Assembly (NCBI GenBank): GCA_028274465.1
Contig: CM051457.1
Span: forward strand, 10,071,908 to 10,135,907
Source: Plantago ovata
Lineage: Eukaryota; Streptophyta; Magnoliopsida; Lamiales; Plantaginaceae
DNA: 64,000 nt
Direction: 5' to 3'
Shown here: one piece after another, positions 23,641-35,022 of the stretch
Numbering within the stretch: position 1 is the first letter of the stretch
Layout: every line of letters starts with the position of its first letter
Notes under the pieces: generated by a model
What the model saw: the letters and a program-made list of their open reading frames with translations, nothing else
The model's database searches: none
What the model was told of the DNA's origin: nothing
Translations under genes and position numbers: made by a program

Positions 23641-24394
23641 TTTTCGATTCCGATTTTGCCTTCATTGAACATGTTTAGATATTTAGTTGTGCGTTTAATT
23701 ATAGAGAGCAAGACTAAAATAGCATAGAAAATAATTGATTTTGATTCAAGTTAATTATGTGTGATGAGCATGTTTTAAATTTTAATCAAGTTATTGAATT
23801 AATAATTGTGAGATGCTTTAAATATGTTTTTGTAACAATTCAAAGATTAATAGAGCTTAATTCAGAAAAGATTGAGAATGTTATTTATTATAATAATCTC
23901 ATATTATTCATGAGAATGCTTGAAATTTGTATATTATTCATGACAAAAATTGCAGTGTACAGATTGTACAAAAGTACTTAGATGCGCTACAATTAATTCA
24001 CATTTGCAACTTGGATAAAGTTGAGCAAAATGAAACTGCAGCTTCCAAAGGGTAAGGCACTTAATTAACTTTACTTGTAACTTGTAAGTAATTACATTAT
24101 ATATGGCATGTCAACTGTTAAAAGGAGTCTCAAGTTCGAGGTGTGGTTATGGCTGTAAAAAACGTCTGGAGAGCCGCCCCTAAAAAATGTCTCTCGGCAT
24201 TGCCAAGATGGATTAGTTGACAAAGCGGATACTAGTGATAAATTAAAAAATAGATAAATTATATGGCATGACAAATAAGAAGAGAAAAGGGTAGCATTGA
24301 ATATGTTAGTTCCAATAATTCTCTCAAGTTTAATCTCCAAGTGCACATATATCTAAACCTTGGCATTAGAAGAAGAAGAAAAAACACAATTAAT
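23641..24394. other. Intergenic, no gene
   Basis: AT-rich sequence. A 74-codon plus frame at 23757 has the composition of random AT-rich DNA and is not accepted. Around 24000-24350 weak matches to the 3' flank of the cluster (AATAAGAAGAGAAAAGGGTAG) lead into the broken copy that follows. Confidence 0.5.
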
Positions 24395-24548
24395 TGCATT
24401 TCTTGGAATTACACTTGGACTTTCTCTTGTTGTTGTACTTGTTTCTGTTTCCAAATTTGAGGAGCTGCTTTAGTTCTTGGAAAAGGCCTAGATCAGATCA
24501 AGATGACATGATTGCTTGAGCTGATCATGTTGGCTGTTGAGGATTCAT
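24395..24548 (-). pseudogene. Broken small-protein copy between B and C
   Basis: Read on the minus strand it begins ATGAATCCTCAACAGCCAAC, matching the MDQQQPT start. It then has GGCCT and CTCCTCAAATTTGG words that encode RP and APQIW in the other copies. The frame is lost through several small indels and stops, and everything after the KK-rich region, including the YDP and RSFSARFA blocks, is missing. A fragment of the distal block (AGACAGACAGAATGACAT) lies at about 24625, so this was once a complete unit. Confidence 0.65.
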
Positions 24549-24847
24549 TAATTGTACTTCAAATTACTTCAAAAGTTCGTTAATCACTCATTCCCTCATC
24601 CTAGCTGTTCTTTGTCTATAGCTAAACAAGACAGACAGAATGACATACGTTCAATCATGATCAATGAGTTTCATTTCATTCAACATTTTTAATCTATATA
24701 TACAAATGTACGTACGTATATAAGATAGAAGAACAATCTACCTTCTAGGAGTAGATATCTAAATTAGTTAACAACCAAATTCAATGGTAATCCTAATTAA
24801 TACTACTAGACTAGAGCAATAGTAGTAGTAATTAGTTCATTGAGAAG

Positions 24848-25126
24848 CTATGTTGAAGCAACTGCAAAACGAGCTGAAAAGGAACGGTAGAGATCATCAG
24901 AATGATCATCCCACATGAAACCGTTGTCAAAATTCTGGGCGTAAGAGTCGGGATCGTAGGTGAACGTCATCCTTGACTTTGAATACTTGGACACTCTCTT
25001 GCACTTGTTGTTGTTGTTCTGTTTCTTCAACTTTTTCCACATTTGCATCCATATTTGAGGAGCTTCTACAGGCCTAGAGCACACTTGGCTTGAGCTCATG
25101 TCGCATGTTGGCTGCTGCTGATCCAT
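24848..25126 (-). CDS. Small plant protein, cluster copy C (unknown function)
   Basis: Single exon, 92 residues, start MDQQQPTCDMSSSQVCSRP. It differs from A and B by a shorter segment before APQIWMQMWKKLKKQ and by CKRVSKYSKSR in the basic centre. YDPDSYAQNFDNG and RSFSARFAVAST are conserved. An upstream Met would add 27 residues, but that part overlaps the 5' leader and is not conserved. Intact, with the TATA box about 100 bases upstream. Confidence 0.75.
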   Translation of the reverse strand: MDQQQPTCDMSSSQVCSRPVEAPQIWMQMWKKLKKQNNNNKCKRVSKYSKSRMTFTYDPDSYAQNFDNGFMWDDHSDDLYRSFSARFAVAST

Positions 25127-25226
25127 TATAGTAGCACAAACTGATATTATGAAGTAGTAGTTGATTGAGTTTGCAAGTTTAGATTTGGATATATAATGAA
25201 TTTGCATTGAGGGTGTGCATGTGAGG

Positions 25227-25252
25227 TATATATATATAGTATATATATATAA
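25227..25252 (-). promoter_or_regulatory. TATA-rich core promoter of copy C
   Basis: A TATATATA tract expanded compared with copies A and B, in the same position before the CTCACTTGTA leader sequence. Confidence 0.55.
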
Positions 25253-25414
25253 CTACAAGTGAGGGTTACAGAGTTAGATCCACTTTCTTCCGCACAATAC
25301 AGTGGCATGTTCACTATTACAGTCATGGATGCTGTCACGGGATGAAACTTTGATCTTTTAAAGTACTATGAAACGTTACAATACACTTTGGCATTTTTAC
25401 TATTTTGAATGGAA

Positions 25415-25990
25415 CTGTGACGATTGATGACTCGTTTAATAACATTTTGGATAGGATATGCTAGCTGCTCCCCCTTTTGAATGCTCCATTCAACTTGAAC
25501 GGACATTAATTCTAAAAGTTGGCTGGCAGGCTGAGGCATGCACCTGCCTTATCCTAATTTGAACTTCCCTCTTTAATTTTCCATTGATCAATCTCGTTTT
25601 ATTTACTTTACAGCTTTATCTTAAAGCTAAAGAAGACATAATGACATCGAAATCCATTTTACCTTTTCAAAACTGACTCACCTCTGGCCCTGCTCTTTTT
25701 TATTCTTTCTTGACTCCATCCCTATTTTTTGATAGCTTATCTAGATTATTCACGTTACAAATAAAATATGTAGATGCAGAGATAAATTTGGTTCGAAAAT
25801 GAATGTTGAAGTAACTGTGAGATAAATCGAGCAGAAAAAGCATTACAATACAAATTGGAGGTTTAGAAAGAAATGGACTTTGGAGTAGTACATTGTGTAT
25901 TACAAGTTGTACACTTACAGTTGTTCCAGCTGTACATGGCAGTTAGGTTGTTAGTTGGATTAACGAACTCTTTCTTTAGAAACAGAGCTC
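25415..25990. promoter_or_regulatory. Conserved distal block, copy C'
   Basis: Same word order as A' and B': GATGACTCGTTTAATAACAT, TTTTGGATAGG, GAATGCTCCATTCAACTTG, AGACATAATGACATCG, CCATTTTACCTTTTCAAAA, CTGGCCCTGCTC and GGCAGTTAGGTTGTTAGTTG. The TATAAACAG element has decayed to TTTAGAAACAGAGCTCGAG. Confidence 0.55.
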
Positions 25991-26048
25991 GAGTGGAGGA
26001 GATGCGAGTTTTGGAATTTGATCCTAAACTTTGATGTTTGACTAAGAT

Positions 26049-26171
26049 ATGATATGTTTGTGTTTAAAGGTACTATTCCCGAATAGACTTTCATCGACGG
26101 GTTAATTATGATATGTTTGTGTTTAAATGTACTATGCCTGTATATCTAAACTTTCATCGACGGGTTAATTA
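26049..26171. repeat. Two-copy direct repeat, about 60 bases
   Basis: ATGATATGTTTGTGTTTAAA plus CTTTCATCGACGGGTTAATTA occur twice in tandem. No coding. Confidence 0.8.
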
Positions 26172-26227
26172 ACTAGTAGTATAGACTATGCAATACTTAT
26201 TAGATGGGTAGTACGAACATGAAAGTA

Positions 26228-27252
26228 TCAAACACTGGAAAGAACAAGAAAATCTGCAGAATCGAGGGTAGCCCTCTCTCCTTAAGACTTTATTCGTCCT
26301 GCACTCGGTACTTACAGTATCTGACGAACAGTCTCCCAAGATACGACTGCAGTTGAGAACGTATTACCAGTACAAGAAAATACGAACTCGGATTGGACTA
26401 CTTCAATATGGTAAGTAAAGCTTTCTGGAGAATGTAAGAGAAGAAGGAAGATTGCAGATTGTTGTATGTCTTTCTGCACTGTTGAAGGACGAATTTAAAG
26501 GAGTCAAGTGGTGCAAACGAACAGACATGAGTGAAAAGATGCGACGAAAATACTCAACTTTTCGTCAAGCATCGCACCTGTTCGCTTTTCACTTTTACTG
26601 AACGAGTAGAAATTTTCCAGGTAGTAAATTCTATCTGTTAGTAAAATCTGGACCAACCCGGTTGGGCCATTTCTAATTAGACCCAAAAAACTAAAGTTAG
26701 TTTCTGGCCCAAAAAGATAGTATCCACCACTAGCTAGCCCAGACCCACGACCTGGGTCCGGGCGGAGCCAGACACGGGTGCGCTTGGTTGAACCAAGGAG
26801 CCATCTAGCTCATCCCCCTTCCAAAACCATGGATATCCCCAAGGGGTCCAACCCCTAGTCCAAACCATGGCTTCTTATTCAACTCATTCCTTCTCAATTT
26901 TAGCTATGTGGGATATCTCCCAACACCAACCTTTGGTATTCCATACAATGCATCAACCAACACACTTTGAGCTTCAATTACTCTTTCACCATAAAAGGAA
27001 TCTTAGTAATTCTTTCTCAAGTGTCTTCTACTACTATAGTAGATTAATACACGACCGAGAAAACTCCGTTCCGACGTGTGGGGCCCCTTTGGTTGAGGTA
27101 CAAAGCCATGGAAAAACCACATTTAGTTTAGCTAAAATTCCAACGATACTCTCATCTTATGTAACAATCAAGAAATTTGTTGAATTAATACATTTATATA
27201 ATAATTCTCTTCTTTTAGCAAAATAGAATTTTCTCTTAAGGAGCATTCAACA
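26228..27252 (-). mobile_element. Probable solo LTR (Copia-like), fossil
   Basis: A segment of about 1.03 kb is flanked by the 5-base word AAGTA on both sides (26223-26227 and 27253-27257). Its right end reads ATTCAACA, that is TGTTGAAT on the minus strand, a usual Copia LTR start, so the element probably points to the minus strand. It has no internal domain, primer-binding site or coding region, which fits recombination to a solo LTR. The 119-codon plus frame inside it (26867-27226) is not a gene. The left end is less certain. Confidence 0.5.
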
Positions 27253-27445
27253 AAGTAAAATAAATAAATAAATAACATGAAAAATTGAAAAATTAAATGA
27301 TAGTAATATTGATGAGTAGTTGGGTTCAGGTCACGAATCATGATCAGGCACCATTTATACTTGAGTAAGTCTTTCTATGTTGTTCATTATTATATACTGT
27401 ATGATGATGAGCATGTTTTGATCAACTTATTTCTTTGTTTGAGCT

Positions 27446-27684
27446 TTTTTTAAATGGCAAAAAAAAGTTTTTATTAATAACAAGAGCACAAGAAATCTGT
27501 TCAACAAATACAACTGAAATACACGGAACACGCTCGGGCTCATAAAAACACCGAAAACATCAACCCAGCAAAATACAACACCTAAGTCCACACCACACGC
27601 AATACAAAAGTCAAGGGACTAATCATCATTAAAGAGTTGAAAACACAACTTAACCCATAGCTTTCCAAGTCTGTCAATCCGCCG
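27446..27684 (-). mobile_element. Short 5'-truncated LINE 3' end, 12-bp target duplication
   Basis: TTTGTTTGAGCT occurs at 27434-27445 and 27685-27696. Between them, on the minus strand, the sequence ends TTATTAATAAAAACTTTTTT, GCCATTTAAAAAAA, the same type of 3' end as the LINE at 21574. The about 240-base body is 3' UTR with no coding. Confidence 0.8.
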
Positions 27685-28639
27685 TTTGTTTGAGCTATTT
27701 GAGTTGTAGGTGTTACTTATAGGGTCGGGCGTGATTTACAGGATATCGGGATTTCGAGCTCGGGAATTTCGGGATCGGAATAATATTTGGTCATCCCAAT
27801 CCCGCCTGAAATAATATCGGGATATTTCGGTATTCGGATGGGAATTCGAATTCCCATCTTTAGTTTTTGCTTTTCTAAGACAAAATAAAAACTCTTTTAT
27901 ATATGATGCATAACATTTTTTTTCTTCAATATATTGCTAGTAATATAAAAATTCAACATATTTTTCATCAATAGTAATCGTAATTGAAATTGAAACATTA
28001 ACAACTAGTTTTAATCAAAACAAAATAAAATCAATCAACCAACGTCAATACATAATTAAGAGGAATGGAATGCAACAAACTTAGTCCAAAATGAAAATCA
28101 ACAAACCATATAACGTCTCTCGCAAACACAATAAAGTGATAAACTAATATCAACGTGAAGAATCATGAAGAAACTAATTAACTAATAAAGCAAACTCATA
28201 TAAACTTACTTGGATTGATCGATGGAATATAGGCACAGCAGCGGCAGTGATAGTTTTGAAGTTTTGTTTGCAGCAGAATAATTACGGCATGAATGATCAC
28301 CCAAATAAGAAGAGTTTAATAAGTTAGATCGATCCATTTCTCTCTAACTTTAATCTGCAAATGTAAATAGTACTAACTATATCTATATTAAACCTTTGCA
28401 AATCTAAACAATTAAAAGAAAGAAAGAAAAGAAAGTTGCATAATAGTCGTTGTCCTAGTAGGAAGTAGCTAATTAACTATATATATATATATATGTATAT
28501 ATATGTATATAGTCTTCACTTTAACCGTCATAATATACACGCTTAATTGGCTGAGGCCGACTATTTTGAGTAGAAGTACTAGTCACAGGTGATCAATCAT
28601 CAATTTTAAACTTTTATATATTAAATTAATAACTTAGAA

Positions 28640-29125
28640 ACGGTTATTATCGTCTGAACACAACTGAATTGAATTGAACAGAATTGAACCGAACTGAACA
28701 GAACTGAATGAAACTAAACAGAATTGAGAAACTGTTCTTTTCGTCTGAACTTAACTGAATTGAACAGAATTGAACTGAACTGAACTGAATGAAACTAAAC
28801 AGAACTGAACATAATTTATTTGTAGTATAAAATATAACTAAGCAAGTCTGAACAGAATTGAACTGAAGATAATGAGATTTCATACGAAGAGAACAAAACT
28901 GAACTGAAAATAATGAGATTTCATACGAAGAGAACAAAACTGAACTGAAAATAATGAGATTTCATACGAAGAGAACATAGCCTTAGAAAATGTTCTTTTT
29001 GTCTGAACAGAACTGAACAAAACTGAACTGAATTGAACAGAATTTATTTGTAGTATAAAATATAACTAAGCAAGTATGAACATAACTAAATTGAAATAAT
29101 AAGATTTCATACTAAGAGAACAGAA
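28640..29125. repeat. Minisatellite of GAACTGAA-type words
   Basis: Dense runs of AACTGAACAGAATTGAAC words are interleaved with two larger repeated pieces. One is ATAATGAGATTTCATACGAA plus GAGAACA, in three or more copies. The other is TTTATTTGTAGTATAAAATA, in two copies. The minus-strand frame through it is an artefact of the repeat. Confidence 0.85.
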
Positions 29126-30284
29126 CCTTAGTATACTTTAAAATATCAAACGTCACTCTCAAATAACTATTATTTTATTTAAGCGAATTCCCTTATGTTG
29201 TTGCTACTTGGCAACAATGGATGCATAATACGTGCCGATCAAATGGATGTTTGGTAATTGCTATGTTGATTCTTGTAAATTGCTAGAGATAATTGGGATC
29301 ACCGCCACTGAATGTTTGTGTGAAAAGGATACTTGGTGAATTGGACTAATTGTTGACAATGATTTTTTTTTAACACAGAAACTTTGAACAAACTTTTATT
29401 TCATTACTTTCATATCAAGATGTTGTTAATTATTTATGAAAATCAATGAAATGGTAGGGGTAGTATTTACAGACCATACTGTCCGTGCATAATTGAGAAA
29501 ACAAAGATGTCAAAAAAAATATACAATAGAGAAAAATCAATGAGATTGCTACTAAAGTATCCCTTTAGTGAGATTGCTAGTCCTACATAAAAAATTACGT
29601 CAATAAAAAAATAACAAGATTCGAACTATGCACCTTCTACTTTGTAATAACAATGATGACAAATTCACATATGAAGTTTGTCCCACATTGCGAAAATATG
29701 TAACAATATATAGTTATATAGCAAAGTCGATGTGTAGGTAGAATAGACGGGTTGGATAATGTATAAAGTGCTAAATCAGAACTCTAGTACTATAGTAACT
29801 GCTACTAGCAATCAAGGCTTCATTAACCCTTATACCTTAACATTTATAGTCAAATCTCTTCTATCATTTATATCCCAATCACCTTTTATTTGTGTGCTAT
29901 TATGTAAAGATTTTGATCTATATTTTGATTACGTTTTATAAATTATTTTAAATTATTTTGATATATATATTGTTACCTTTTATAAAATATTTTGATGTAT
30001 ATGTTGATCCCTCCTATACCCTTGAAGTTTGTGAATTTGAATTGTGTGCACCGTTACCCTTACCTTTGTATTGTATCTACCTCTTACACATATATAACCA
30101 TATATTGTTCCATACCTTAGTAGTGATGTGAAAGTTTGATTACATGTTTTAAAATTCACATTTAAAATCGAATTAACTTCATATATGAATTTGCCATCGT
30201 TGATGCGGAGTTTCAGCCTAAATTTTATTCCTTTTCTATTATACATGGTAGCGGATGTGGGTTACCGATGTTATTAAAAAAATC

Positions 30285-30440
30285 TTTTAAAAGTATAATA
30301 CTATCAAATTTCCAATATAATAAACAACTTCTATTAAAAAAAAAATACTATCAAATTTCCAATATAATAAACAATTGTTATTAAAAACTCATTTAAAATT
30401 ATAATACTATGAAATTTCCATTATAATAAACAGTTATATT
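30285..30440. repeat. Three-copy AT-rich tandem repeat
   Basis: Units of about 60 bases contain TATAATACTATCAAATTTCC and AATATAATAAACAA, each followed by a TATTAAAAA tract. Three copies; noncoding. Confidence 0.8.
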
Positions 30441-31150
30441 TAACTAATTGAGTGCTTGGAATGAAAAAATAATTATTTTTTAAAACAAAAAAAAAAAAAA
30501 TAGAAACAAAAACATAGCAATTGACATCTGTGTCAAGGAGAGCATAAATATTGCTTTAATCTAGTTTACAGTAGTGACGTTGGACATGCTTGCTAGATTG
30601 CCCGAGAGTGAACAAACGACGTGATTTTCTTTTACTAAATTGACTTAATTTCGAGAAAATGTTGGAAAAGTTTAAGTAGCTAATTTTGAACTTAGATAGC
30701 CTTACTTATTATACAATATTGGGGTAGATGGAAATTTCACTGGAAGAGAATTGATTTCAGCAATTCAGTTAGTGAATCATCATAATTCATCAACCTTTAA
30801 TATTAGAGATCATGTGCTAGAATTCCCAATTGCAACTTGAATAAAGTAAAGTAAAAAAAGAAAAATTGAAGTAGTAAAGTACATAATATGATTTCCATTT
30901 ATTCTCTCAACTTTTTAATCTACAAATATATACATATGAACGCAATTGCAATCATTTACATCAATGTGTTACATTTATTCTCTCAACTTCAATCTACAAA
31001 TGTACATACGAACTATCCAAAGTTCCAAACCATAATTTGGTTCATATCTAAACAAAATTAGATAGTAATAATAATCCTAAATGGTACAAGTAAAACTCAA
31101 CAACAAATTAATTAAGCTATTAGTACGTACTATGACGTTCTATGTTCTTG

Positions 31151-31453
31151 TCAAGAGTCACGACCGATTGATGGAATAACAGCAGCAAAACGAGCTGAGA
31201 AGGAATGGGAGAGATCGTGTCCTTCATCCCACATGACACCCTTGTCATCGAAATTCTTCGAATAGGACTTGGGATCGTAAGTAAACGTCCTCCTTGATTT
31301 TTTCCAACGCTTGGACATGACTCTTCTGTTGTTGTTGTGTTTCCTCAACTTTTTCCAGACCTGTTTCCAAATTTGAGGAGTTTTAGTTGCTTTTATAGGC
31401 CTAGAGCAGACCTGGATTGGTCTCATTTGCCTGCTTGTTGGTTGTTGATTCAT
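31151..31453 (-). CDS. Small plant protein, cluster copy D (unknown function)
   Basis: Single exon, 100 residues, start MNQQPTSRQMRPIQVCSRPI. It is more diverged than A-C but keeps PQIWKQVWKKLRKHNNN, a basic centre (RRVMSKRWKKSRRTF), TYDPKSYSKNFDDKG and SFSARFA, and adds a C-terminal AVIPSIGRDS. The preserved motifs despite divergence elsewhere indicate selection on the YDP and SFSARFA parts. TATA box about 105 bases upstream. Confidence 0.72.
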   Translation of the reverse strand: MNQQPTSRQMRPIQVCSRPIKATKTPQIWKQVWKKLRKHNNNRRVMSKRWKKSRRTFTYDPKSYSKNFDDKGVMWDEGHDLSHSFSARFAAVIPSIGRDS

Positions 31454-32892
31454 TGTATAGACTGTTTTTGTGAAGTAGTTAAGAAGTTTTGATTAGGATC
31501 TATGGATATAATGAATAATGTAGATTGTATTATACCGTGTGATTGTGCGCGTGCATGTATATATAAGCGATCGATCGAACTTATCTACGTGTGCCGCCTA
31601 CATGAAAGGTCATTTCACTTTACACGCCATGCATGCATAAAGTAAGAGCAGTGTCATGAAATGTACTACGCTTTAATTACTGTAGTAGTCATGCTCTTCA
31701 ATTGACATCCTATTTTGAATGGAAATTTTCATACTGTAATAACGTTAACATGGAATGGACTAATTACATAATTACATAATAATTCCTCCATTTCTTTACA
31801 AATTTCTTAACATGACTATTCATTGCAATATTAATTTAACCACATATAGTTTTTAAATTAAATTGTATCAATATAAATTAAAAGTTGATTATGAAAATAT
31901 ACACCATTTAATTTCATAAAATAATTTTATTAAATATAATTTAGGAGTTATACGTAATATCGCGATAAATAATCCCGTTAGGAAGTTTGCAATGAGATGG
32001 AGGATGTAGTAGACTTAGCTAATACTAGTATACTAACATCTGTAGGTTTGGTTTGGTCGTGTTTTGACGCGTTTGATCTTATGCACCTTGAGTCTTGTAA
32101 AACAATGGAATGGGCTAATTACATCCCCCCGTTTGGATAGGAAATGTCATACTATGTTCTTTACCACATGCACCTTTTGATCAATACAATTAAAGTTTGG
32201 TTTTTGGTTGCTCGTTTCGTTGATCTTATCTGATTTACTTTACTTTATCACCATCCTAAAGAAGAAAGAAAGAATGACATTGAAAGCCATTTTCTTTACC
32301 TGGAAACTTCGTATAGTGACTCCTGCACCTGGCCTGCTCTTTTCTTTTGACGCTAATTTTATTTAGTTGGCTTATCCTTATCCAAATTGATTTCACAACT
32401 AACTGATCATCTCACCAACTGACTCATCAAAGGAAAACATTATATAGTGATAGAATAGAACTGAATACTGATCACTTGCTCGTTCATCGGTTCATCATGC
32501 ATTTTTTCCAACAGAATTGGTAGACAGACAAAGAGATGAAATGAAATGATCGCCAGACCCACGACACTCTGGTTCTCCAGCTAAGCGAGAGGGTTTGAGG
32601 AAGCTTAATTAATTTTATATCAGTAAAAGTTATTGTTAAACACCATCCTATACTGCTCAAAAGTAGGTTTTGAAATCAACATATATAATATATATATAAG
32701 ATCGAATAATTTTTTTCCCTTACAAGGCCTTCAATGATGGCCCAATTGTAGTCGTTTAATTTTCTTTCCTGGGTATGATGGGACCAATAGCATGGACTAC
32801 ATTGTGATTGAGGCAAGCACGCTCTTTTTTACAAATTGGATGGATGCTTAATTATGTGCACCGGTTAATGTCCCTAATGTCAGGTTAACCGT
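31454..32892. other. Upstream region of copy D with remnant distal block
   Basis: No gene. About 32130-32400 matches the distal block: GTTTGGATAGGAAATGTCAT, CACCTTTTGATCAATA, GAAAGAATGACATTGAAAGC, CCATTTTCTTTACC, TGGCCTGCTCTTTTCTTT. It is more decayed than behind A-C and lacks the plus-strand TATAAACAG element. Confidence 0.5.
31558..31566 (-). promoter_or_regulatory. TATA box of copy D
   Basis: TTATATATA on the minus strand at the position equivalent to the other copies. Confidence 0.5.
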
Positions 32893-34016
32893 GGGAAAAT
32901 TGCAATTTTGGTCCCTTAACTCGACGTCCTCCACGAATACGGTCCCAAGTGGATTCGAAATTCGCAAAAAATGTCCTAAATCGAGTTAAGGGACTGAAAA
33001 ATTCGCGAATTTGGTCCCCCATGCCATCAAAGCGTCTGACTGGGCTGCTCATTTCGATTCGCAATTTTGGTCCCTTTTTAGTCCCGTTCGTTAGTATGCG
33101 TGGCAAATCGTTATATATTACACCCAAATCGATCCCCAATTCATTAGAACCCTAATTCCCAAATTTTCACTTATTCAAAATTCACTCAAATTCACTGCAG
33201 ATGAAAGAAAATCGTGCCCATTCCAGCTTTCACTCATGCAATTGAAATGTCGTTTAAATAATAACACGAGTGGGAATGAAGACAGATTCTTTAGGTTGCA
33301 GTTTATATTTATATGAAGTTGCCCAATTTTGCAGAACCAAAATTGCTATAGAAATGTAGTTTTCTCTCACTCCAGCTTGCGCAGCTCCGTGCCCATTCCA
33401 GCTTTGGGAGCATAAGCTCCGTCTCCGTCAATGGAGGCTTATGCTCCGTCCAAGGCGGAGCTTGAAGCTCTGCCACTGGCGGAGCCTTGAAGCTCCAAAT
33501 CGGAGCTTATGAAGCTCCGATCTGGAGCTTGAAGCTCCGCCATTGACGGAGCTTTGCTGCTCCGTCTCCATGGCGGAGATTTTCTCTGCCATGGACAGAT
33601 TGACAAGCTCCAGATCGGAGCTTTTAAAGCTCCGATCTGGAGCTTCAAGGCGGAGTACAAGCTCCGCCATTGACGGAGCTTGGCGGATATTTGCTCCGCC
33701 TCCGTCCAAGGCGGGGCAAAGCTCCGTCAATGGCGGAGCAGAGGCCGAACTTGGTTCTCCTCTTTTTTTTTTTTTTTTGTTTTTATTTTATTTTATTAAT
33801 ATTTATCTTTTAGTTTTTATTTATATTACCAACATTTTCTTCTTTTCCATTCCACCTCACAAGCCACCAAAGCAGCCACAAAGGAACCATCTCAGCAAAA
33901 CCGTAGAAATACAGGATCGTATTTGCAAAAGGGACGTTTATTGTATTTTTTTTATTTCACTTGGGACCAAAGTCGCGGGGATGTTGAGTTAGGGAACTAA
34001 AATTGCAATTTTCCCA
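32893..34016. mobile_element. Non-autonomous Mutator-like element, 9-bp target duplication
   Basis: The two ends are inverted: GGGAAAATTGCAATTTTGG at the left and CCAAAATTGCAATTTTCCC-type sequence at the right (the right copy has AACTAAAATTGCAATTTTC). GTTAACCGT flanks the element at 32884-32892 and 34017-34025. A 9-base duplication is the mark of Mutator-like elements. Length is about 1.12 kb, with no transposase. The terminal repeat extends with changes through GGTCCCTTAACTCGAC / AGTTCCCTAACTCAAC. The centre holds an unusual GC-rich palindromic array listed separately. Confidence 0.85.
33385..33745. repeat. GC-rich AGCTCCG/CGGAGCT inverted-repeat array
   Basis: About 360 bases contain more than fifteen copies of the core AGCTCC or its complement GGAGCT, often paired head to head as in GGAGCTTGAAGCTCCG, and joined by GCCATTGACGGAGC-like linkers. 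The stretch can fold back in many registers. Base composition is sharply higher in GC than in the flanks. All frames stay open by virtue of the repeat and are not genes. Confidence 0.85.
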
Positions 34017-34025
34017 GTTAACCGT

Positions 34026-35022
34026 CTTTGCCGTTTTGGATTTCCTAGAGGTTTGTTCTGTTAGGAACTCGATCTATTTCTATTATGCTATGTATGTTCA
34101 GGATCCAAATTTGGACTACTTGGTAAATTGAACTTTGTGCCTGTTCCAATCTTCTTCTCCTTTCTCTTGTCATGCAGATGTGTTCAGTACTCAGTATTAT
34201 GCAAGTAGCTAGTACTTGTTTATGGCTATCTATCCATTTTGTATTTATGGATATTAGATTGGAAGAAAATATATAAATAAAGAGCCTATTAACAGTTTAA
34301 ATTCTACTTTGACTGTTAGCTTGCTAGTCCGAGTGTATATATGAGTGCAAAATGGTCAAGATGTCAATGGAGAACCAAACGCCCGAAGGCCTAACTATTA
34401 GTTGTTACGCCAAATTTGTGCAGACGCATGCTAATCTTCTCTGTATTGCTCTGTTTCATGTTGGTATAGACTGGTTTCACCATACGTACTTAAATTATAC
34501 GAAGTAGTAGAGAACTGATTCTTAGAGATACCAATCCTTAGTTGGGTACCTAAAGATTTTCAATTTTTCACTCAGTACTGCCAATTTCTTTTTCTGTCTC
34601 TTTACATTGTTCTTTGCGCTTAATTCGTGATGCATGCTTTTGAGAGAACGGATTAGTATTAATTAACTTGCTAGGCAACAAGAAGATTGTCGAAAGGTCT
34701 TTATTTTATATAGAGAGGTTACAGCCCTTCGCAAGTAGTAACATATAAACAGAACAAGCGAAGCTACTTCTTGGTCCCATTTGCACTACAGAACTTGAAC
34801 CTTACTTGTAAATTGTAAGAATAAGATTGTACTGGTATAATGGTGTGTAACAAATAATTAACAAGAGAAAAGGGTAACGTTGAATGAGTTTCATTTCACT
34901 GCATTTAATCGTGACAGGTGCATGTATATATACAGCCAGCAACTATCTAAATTTTGAACTTGCATAACTAAATTAAAAATCAAATTACATTGCAATCCTA
35001 AAATTAATAAACAATCAGTGAA
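34026..35022. other. Intergenic, 3' side of copy E
   Basis: No gene seen. From about 34850 (AACAAGAGAAAAGGGTAACG, TTGAATGAGTTTCATTTC) the sequence is the 3' flank shared with the other cluster copies. Confidence 0.5.

Larger units (their letters stand above)
27697..31150. other. Long intergenic stretch with simple repeats
   Basis: No gene is supported. At 27718-27860 there is a GC-richer piece (GGGTCGGGCGTG, ATCGGGATTTCG, TTCGGATGGGAATTCG) that resembles a hAT element end, but no second end was found. Around 28300-28400 there is a degenerate match to the cluster 3' flank, possibly the ruin of another unit. A TATATA/TGTATA tract lies at 28481-28512. From 30830 the 3' flank of copy D begins. 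Confidence 0.45.

Noticed and set aside
26867-27226. 119-codon plus frame MASYSTHSFSILAMW...
   Set aside because: Lies inside the probable solo LTR; no recognisable domain.
27718-27860. hAT-like end with GGGTCGGGCGTG and TTCGGATGGG
   Set aside because: Only one end is visible and no target duplication could be defined.
28647-28937. 96-codon minus frame with repeating FNSVQF words
   Set aside because: Translation of the GAACTGAA minisatellite.
33428-33992. Overlapping open frames on both strands in the GC-rich core
   Set aside because: Produced by the AGCTCCG palindromic array; all frames look similar and none has a gene context.
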